A model generated the notes under the pieces. That model was not told the origin of the DNA. It was given only the letters and a program-made list of their open reading frames with translations, and made no database searches. A program made the translations under genes and the position numbers. From the NCBI GenBank assembly GCA_026125925.1, contig JAHCKF010000098.1, positions 1 to 9,899 on the forward strand: a stretch of 9,899 nt of DNA, given 5' to 3'. Numbering within the stretch: the stretch's first letter is position 1; each line of letters begins with the position of its first letter. Source of the stretch: Pseudolabrys sp. (lineage in GTDB: Bacteria; Pseudomonadota; Alphaproteobacteria; Rhizobiales; Xanthobacteraceae). Shown here one piece after another: positions 5,773 through 9,899 of the stretch.

Positions 5773-6951
5773 ATGGTGCGAAATTATTCTAGACTCCTGA
5801 TCCTATTGCCGCTCGCGGCCCTTCTCAGCGGCTGCAATTTCGTGGTGATGAAGCCGGCCGGCGATGTCGCGAGCCAGCAGGCCGATCTGGTCACCATTTC
5901 GACCATCCTGATGCTGCTCATCATCGTACCGGTGATGGCGCTGACCGTCTTCTTCGCCTGGCGTTATCGCCACTCCAACAACGCCGCCGACTACGATCCG
6001 GATTGGGATCACTCGACGCAACTCGAGCTCGTGATCTGGGCGGCGCCGCTGCTCATCATCATCTGCCTCGGCGCGCTGACCTGGATGGGGACGCATCTGC
6101 TCGATCCCTATCGCGGGCTCGATCGCATTGCCGATGACCGCCCGGTGCCGGCGCAGGCCAAGCCGCTGGTCGTCAACGTCGTCGCGCTCGACTGGAAATG
6201 GCTGTTCATCTACCCGGAATACGGCATCGCCACGGTGAACGACCTGGCGGCGCCGGTCGACCGGCCGATCAGCTTCCGCATCACCTCCGCGACGGTGATG
6301 AACTCGTTCTACATCCCGGCTTTGGCCGGGCAGATCTATGCCATGGCCGGCATGGAGACCAAGCTCCACGCCGTGATCAACAAGCCCGGCACGTTCGAAG
6401 GCTTTTCGGCGAATTACAGCGGCGCCGGCTTTTCCGGCATGCGCTTCGCCTTCCATGGTCTCGATGCGAATGGCTTCGACTCGTGGGTGAAGAAGGCCAA
6501 ATCCGGCGGCGGCGATCTGTCGCGCGAGGCCTATATGCAGCTCGAGAAGCCGAGCGAGAACGTCCCGGTGCAGCGCTTCGCCAAGGTCGATCCCGATCTC
6601 TACCGCGCCATCCTCAACATGTGCGTCGAGCCGGGCAAGATGTGCATGAGCGAGATGATGGCGATCGACGCCAAGGGCGGCCTCGGCATGGCCGGCATCA
6701 ACAACACCATGCCGCTGACCTACGACAAGCACGCGCGGCGCGGCACCGCCTTCGGACCGTCGCCGACATACGTTGCCGGCATTTGCGACATTGCCGAATT
6801 GGGCGGCGACGGCCCGCCGGAGGCGAAGCCTCGGCTGCCGAGCGGCCCCGTGGTCGGCGCGGGCCTGCCCAAGCCCGATCTGGCCAAGGTCAGCCTGCCG
6901 CCGCTTGAACGCGCGACCTACCTCATTCCCCGATTGGCAAATAACTCCTGA
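5773..6951 (+). CDS. cyoA: cytochrome bo3 ubiquinol oxidase subunit II
   Basis: Subunit II of the terminal quinol oxidase, a lipid-anchored protein with its main domain in the periplasm. The start at 5773 is chosen because it yields a lipoprotein signal with lipobox LLSGC (Cys21); the frame is open upstream to 5641, but that extension spoils the signal. Two membrane helices lie at about 42-64 and 85-106, then a cupredoxin domain at about 130-235. The loop [10 protein letters not shown] (214-223) replaces the CuA ligand loop of cytochrome c oxidases exactly as in E. coli CyoA, so the donor is quinol. '[20 protein letters not shown]' marks the COX_ARM segment. At 392 residues it is much longer than E. 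coli CyoA (315), with a C-terminal tail from about 285 to 392 carrying C284, C291 and C338. First gene of cyoABCD; seven bases separate it from cyoB. Ribosome site weak (AAGAG or GCAGG). Confidence 0.95.
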   Translation: MVRNYSRLLILLPLAALLSGCNFVVMKPAGDVASQQADLVTISTILMLLIIVPVMALTVFFAWRYRHSNNAADYDPDWDHSTQLELVIWAAPLLIIICLGALTWMGTHLLDPYRGLDRIADDRPVPAQAKPLVVNVVALDWKWLFIYPEYGIATVNDLAAPVDRPISFRITSATVMNSFYIPALAGQIYAMAGMETKLHAVINKPGTFEGFSANYSGAGFSGMRFAFHGLDANGFDSWVKKAKSGGGDLSREAYMQLEKPSENVPVQRFAKVDPDLYRAILNMCVEPGKMCMSEMMAIDAKGGLGMAGINNTMPLTYDKHARRGTAFGPSPTYVAGICDIAELGGDGPPEAKPRLPSGPVVGAGLPKPDLAKVSLPPLERATYLIPRLANNS

Positions 6952-6958
6952 GCAGAAC

Positions 6959-8971
6959 ATGTTCGACCATATCGATCTGGCCAAGGCCGTGTTCGGCCGC
7001 CTGACCCTCGAATCGCTGCCGCTGCACGAGCCGATCGTCGTCGTCACCTTCATTGTCGTCGCGCTCGGCGGCGCCGCGCTGCTCGGCGTGCTGACCTACT
7101 TCAGGCTCTGGGGCTATCTCTGGAAGGAATGGTTCACCACGGTGGACCACAAGCGCATCGGCATCATGTACATGGTGCTCGGCGTCGTCATGCTGCTGCG
7201 CGGCTTCTCCGACGCCATCATGATGCGCCTGCAACAGGCTATCGCCTTCAACGGTTCGGAAGGCTATCTCACCGCGCACCATTACGACCAGGTCTTCACC
7301 GCCCACGGCGTCATCATGATCTTTTTCGTCGCCATGCCGATGGTGACGGGGCTGATGAACTATGTGGTGCCGCTGCAGATCGGCGCGCGCGACGTGTCGT
7401 TCCCGTTCCTCAACAATTTCAGTTTCTGGATGACGGTCGGCGGCGCGGTGCTGGTGATGATCTCGCTGTTCGTCGGCGAGTTCGCGCGCACCGGCTGGCT
7501 CGCCTATCCGCCGCTGTCGAATATCGGCTACAGTCCGGATGTCGGCGTCGACTATTACATATGGGCGCTGCAGGTCGCCGGCGTCGGCACGACCTTGTCC
7601 GGCATCAACCTGATCTGCACCATCGTCAAGATGCGCGCTCCCGGCATGACGATGATGAAGATGCCGGTTTTCACCTGGACCGCGTTGTGCACCAACGTGC
7701 TGATCGTCGCGTCATTTCCGGTGCTCACGGCGGTGCTCGCGCTGCTGTCGCTCGACCGCTATGTCGGCACCAACTTCTTCACCAATGACTTCGGCGGCAA
7801 TCCGATGATGTACGTCAACCTCATCTGGATCTGGGGCCATCCGGAGGTCTACATCCTCATCCTACCGGCTTTCGGCATCTTCTCCGAAGTGACCTCGACG
7901 TTCTCGGGCAAGAAGCTGTTCGGCTACACCTCGATGGTCTACGCCACCGTCGTCATCACCATCCTGTCCTACCTCGTCTGGCTCCACCATTTCTTTACGA
8001 TGGGCTCGGGCGCGAGCGTCAACTCGTTCTTCGGCATCACGACGATGATCATTTCGATCCCGACGGGCGCCAAGATATTCAACTGGCTGTTCACGATGTA
8101 TCGCGGCCGCATCCGCTTCGAACTGCCGATGATGTGGACGCTGGCGTTCATGCTGACCTTCGTCATCGGCGGCATGACCGGCGTGCTGCTTGCCGTGCCG
8201 CCGGCCGATTTCGTGCTGCACAACTCGCTGTTCCTGGTGGCGCACTTCCATAACGTCATCATCGGCGGCGTGCTGTTCGGCATGTTCGCCGGCATCGCCT
8301 ACTGGTTCCCCAAGGCGTTCGGCTTCAAGCTCGATCCGTTCTGGGGCAAGCTGTCGTTCTGGTTCTGGGTCGTCGGCTTCTATTTCGCCTTCATGCCGCT
8401 CTACGCGCTCGGCCTGATGGGTGTGACGCGGCGGCTGCGCGTGTTCGACGATCCGTCGCTGCAGATCTGGTTCATCATTGCCGCCTTCGGAGCCTTCCTG
8501 ATCCTGCTCGGCATCGGCTCTTTCCTCGTGCAGATCTACGTCAGCATCCGCAACCGCGAGGCGCTGCGCGACGTCACCGGCGATCCGTGGCAGGGCCGGA
8601 CGCTGGAATGGGCGACCTCGTCGCCGCCGCCTGACTACAACTTCGCCTTCACCCCGGTGGTGCACGAGCTCGACGCCTGGCACGACATGAAGCGGCGCGG
8701 TTATGAAAGGCCGCTGGGCGGCTTCAAGCCGATCCACATGCCGAGCAACACCGGCACTGGGATCATCCTTGCCGGTTTCGCCACGGCGATGGGCTTCGGG
8801 CTGATCTGGTACATCTGGTGGCTGGCGGCGGCGAGCTTCGTCGCCATCCTCGCGGTCGCCATCGGCCACACCTTCAATTACACCCGCGACTTCGACATTC
8901 CCGCCGGCCACGTGGCTGAGGTCGAAGACGCGCGCAGCCGCGCCCTGGCGGCGCCGGGAGCTCAGGCATGA
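6959..8971 (+). CDS. cyoB: cytochrome bo3 ubiquinol oxidase subunit I
   Basis: The 670-residue catalytic subunit (E. coli CyoB 663), a polytopic inner-membrane protein reducing O2 to water and pumping protons. Ligands fall at E. coli positions plus ten: H116 and H431 for the low-spin heme, H429 for the high-spin heme, and H294, H343 and H344 for CuB, with Y298 in 'WGHPEVY' the cross-linked tyrosine. Proton routes are complete: D145 ('GARDVSFP') and E296 for the D-channel, K372 ('TGAKIF') for the K-channel, so this is a type A1 enzyme. The quinol-site residues R81, D85, H108 and Q111 match E. coli R71, D75, H98 and Q101, confirming ubiquinol use. The start at 6959 ([15 protein letters not shown]) is preferred to the longer open frame from 6773, which overlaps cyoA. 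Its stop overlaps cyoC by ATGA. No defect is visible. Confidence 0.97.
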   Translation: MFDHIDLAKAVFGRLTLESLPLHEPIVVVTFIVVALGGAALLGVLTYFRLWGYLWKEWFTTVDHKRIGIMYMVLGVVMLLRGFSDAIMMRLQQAIAFNGSEGYLTAHHYDQVFTAHGVIMIFFVAMPMVTGLMNYVVPLQIGARDVSFPFLNNFSFWMTVGGAVLVMISLFVGEFARTGWLAYPPLSNIGYSPDVGVDYYIWALQVAGVGTTLSGINLICTIVKMRAPGMTMMKMPVFTWTALCTNVLIVASFPVLTAVLALLSLDRYVGTNFFTNDFGGNPMMYVNLIWIWGHPEVYILILPAFGIFSEVTSTFSGKKLFGYTSMVYATVVITILSYLVWLHHFFTMGSGASVNSFFGITTMIISIPTGAKIFNWLFTMYRGRIRFELPMMWTLAFMLTFVIGGMTGVLLAVPPADFVLHNSLFLVAHFHNVIIGGVLFGMFAGIAYWFPKAFGFKLDPFWGKLSFWFWVVGFYFAFMPLYALGLMGVTRRLRVFDDPSLQIWFIIAAFGAFLILLGIGSFLVQIYVSIRNREALRDVTGDPWQGRTLEWATSSPPPDYNFAFTPVVHELDAWHDMKRRGYERPLGGFKPIHMPSNTGTGIILAGFATAMGFGLIWYIWWLAAASFVAILAVAIGHTFNYTRDFDIPAGHVAEVEDARSRALAAPGAQA

Positions 8972-9597
8972 CCGCCCCCGTCGCGACGCCGCTGGCCGCC
9001 GAGCCGGTATTCTATCTGGCCGACGAGCATGCCCACGCCGAGGGCCACAGCACCATGCTCGGCTTCTGGATCTACCTGATGAGCGATTGCCTCATCTTCG
9101 CGATCCTGTTCGCGACCTTCGGCGTGCTCGGCGGCAACTACGCCGCCGGCCCGGCGCCGAAGGATCTGTTCGACCTGTCGCTGGTCGCCGTCAACACTGG
9201 CATGCTGCTGATGTCGTCGATCACCTACGGCTTCGCCATGCTGCAGATGCAGCAAGGCAAGAAGGTCGGCACGCAGTTCTGGCTGCTCGTCACCGCCGTC
9301 TTCGGCGTGTGCTTCATCGGCATCGAGCTCTACGAGTTCTCGCACATGATCCACGAAGGTGCGACGCCGCAGCGCAGCGCCTTCCTGTCGTCGTTCTTCA
9401 CGCTGGTCGGCACGCACGGCCTGCACGTCACCTTCGGTCTGGTCTGGCTGTTCACACTCGTGGTTCAGATCGGCATCAAGGGGCTGACCTCCGCCAACCG
9501 CCGCCGGGTGATGTGCCTGAGCATGTTCTGGCACTTCCTGGATGTCGTCTGGATCGGGGTTTTCACCTTCGTTTATCTTCTGGGGATGCTGCGATGA
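8968..9597 (+). CDS. cyoC: cytochrome bo3 ubiquinol oxidase subunit III
   Basis: A 209-residue subunit (E. coli 204) with five predicted membrane helices at about 30-54, 68-92, 102-124, 138-168 and 182-207. '[12 protein letters not shown]' near the C-terminus and the buried glutamate E120 in 'GIELYEF' are hallmarks of COX III/CyoC; 'GTHGLHV' is a second conserved block. It binds subunit I and stabilises the complex without carrying a cofactor. The N-terminal 28 residues are hydrophilic and histidine-rich (DEHAHAEGH), as is common in proteobacterial CyoC. GGGAG at 8956-8960 lies seven bases before the start, and the start overlaps the cyoB stop (8968-8971), implying translational coupling. Confidence 0.96.
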   Translation: MTAPVATPLAAEPVFYLADEHAHAEGHSTMLGFWIYLMSDCLIFAILFATFGVLGGNYAAGPAPKDLFDLSLVAVNTGMLLMSSITYGFAMLQMQQGKKVGTQFWLLVTAVFGVCFIGIELYEFSHMIHEGATPQRSAFLSSFFTLVGTHGLHVTFGLVWLFTLVVQIGIKGLTSANRRRVMCLSMFWHFLDVVWIGVFTFVYLLGMLR

Positions 9598-9899
9598 GCG
9601 CGAATCCGCACACGGCGCACCATGACGAGCACGGTGGCGTCCACATCTCGCTGCGTGGCTATCTGACCGGTTTCGTCCTGTCGGTGATCCTGACGGCGAT
9701 CCCGTTCTGGCTGGTGATGAGCGGCGTCATCGGCAACAAGACCGCGACGGCGATCGTCGTCATGATTTTCGCCGGCGTCCAGATCGTCGTGCACATGATC
9801 TACTTCCTGCACATGACCTCCAGCGCCGAAGAGGGCTGGAGCATGCTGGCGCTGATTTTCACGCTGGTCGTTCTGGGCATCGCGCTGAGCGGCTCGCTT
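9594..9899 (+). CDS. cyoD: cytochrome bo3 ubiquinol oxidase subunit IV (3' end outside window)
   Basis: 102 residues are visible, with no stop before the edge; E. coli CyoD is 109 residues, so only a few are probably missing. It begins [15 protein letters not shown], a short cytoplasmic histidine-rich tail, followed by three membrane helices at about 22-44, 50-73 and 82-102. 'GVQIVVHMIYFLHM' corresponds to the E. coli 'VQILVHLVCFLHM' block and is the family signature. CyoD assists assembly of the CuB centre and heme in subunit I. GGGGA at 9582-9586 lies seven bases before the start, and the ATGA at 9594-9597 overlaps the cyoC stop. The heme O synthase gene cyoE, which follows in some genomes, is not in view. 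Confidence 0.95.
   Translation, partial: MSANPHTAHHDEHGGVHISLRGYLTGFVLSVILTAIPFWLVMSGVIGNKTATAIVVMIFAGVQIVVHMIYFLHMTSSAEEGWSMLALIFTLVVLGIALSGSL

Noticed and set aside
5773..6951. CyoA as a CuA-containing cytochrome c oxidase subunit II
   Set aside because: The CuA loop (C-x-x-x-C-x-x-x-H-x-x-M) is absent and replaced by the quinol-oxidase [10 protein letters not shown] loop; the tail cysteines are elsewhere.
5803..7053. Open frame of 416 codons on the minus strand opposite cyoA
   Set aside because: Histidine-, arginine- and aspartate-rich shadow of cyoA with no recognisable domain; the similar frames opposite cyoB (7862-8911) and cyoC (8962-9534) were rejected for the same reason.

Overview
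The window is GC-rich, and its gene content and codon use suggest an alphaproteobacterium, most likely of the order Hyphomicrobiales (Bradyrhizobium/Xanthobacteraceae-like). That placement is inferred from protein resemblance only; no RNA gene or phylogenetic marker is present. I see no tRNA, rRNA, CRISPR array, insertion sequence or prophage.

Layout from left to right. (1) 1-770: the 3' part of an alpha/beta-hydrolase gene, overlapping by ATGA a small NIPSNAP-like gene. (2) 771-922: a short spacer without a gene. (3) 923-4217: a glycine betaine/proline-type ABC importer in the order proV (ATPase), proW (permease), proX (periplasmic binding protein), closed by a strong intrinsic terminator at 4246-4275. 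proV and proX are intact, but the permease between them is broken by about eleven reading-frame changes in roughly 700 bases. (4) 4302-5621, minus strand: an MFS transporter of the metabolite:H+ symporter type. (5) 5622-5772: a divergent intergenic region with a perfect 21-base palindrome, a good candidate operator for the MFS gene, the next operon, or both. (6) 5773-9899, plus strand: cyoA-cyoB-cyoC-cyoD, the four subunits of a cytochrome bo3-type ubiquinol oxidase, tightly packed with ATGA overlaps. cyoD runs off the right edge.

How the genes work together: ProX would capture a quaternary-amine osmolyte in the periplasm and pass it to the ProW permease, powered by ProV. If the permease breaks are real, the importer is dead; if they are sequencing errors, it is an ordinary osmoprotectant importer. 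The cyo operon encodes a proton-pumping terminal oxidase that takes electrons from ubiquinol. Every catalytic, proton-channel and quinol-site residue I could check in CyoB matches E. coli with a constant offset of +10, and CyoA lacks CuA ligands, so quinol rather than cytochrome c is the donor.

I found no new multi-gene system. The items most worth a second look are the indel cluster confined to proW and the palindrome between the MFS gene and cyoA.
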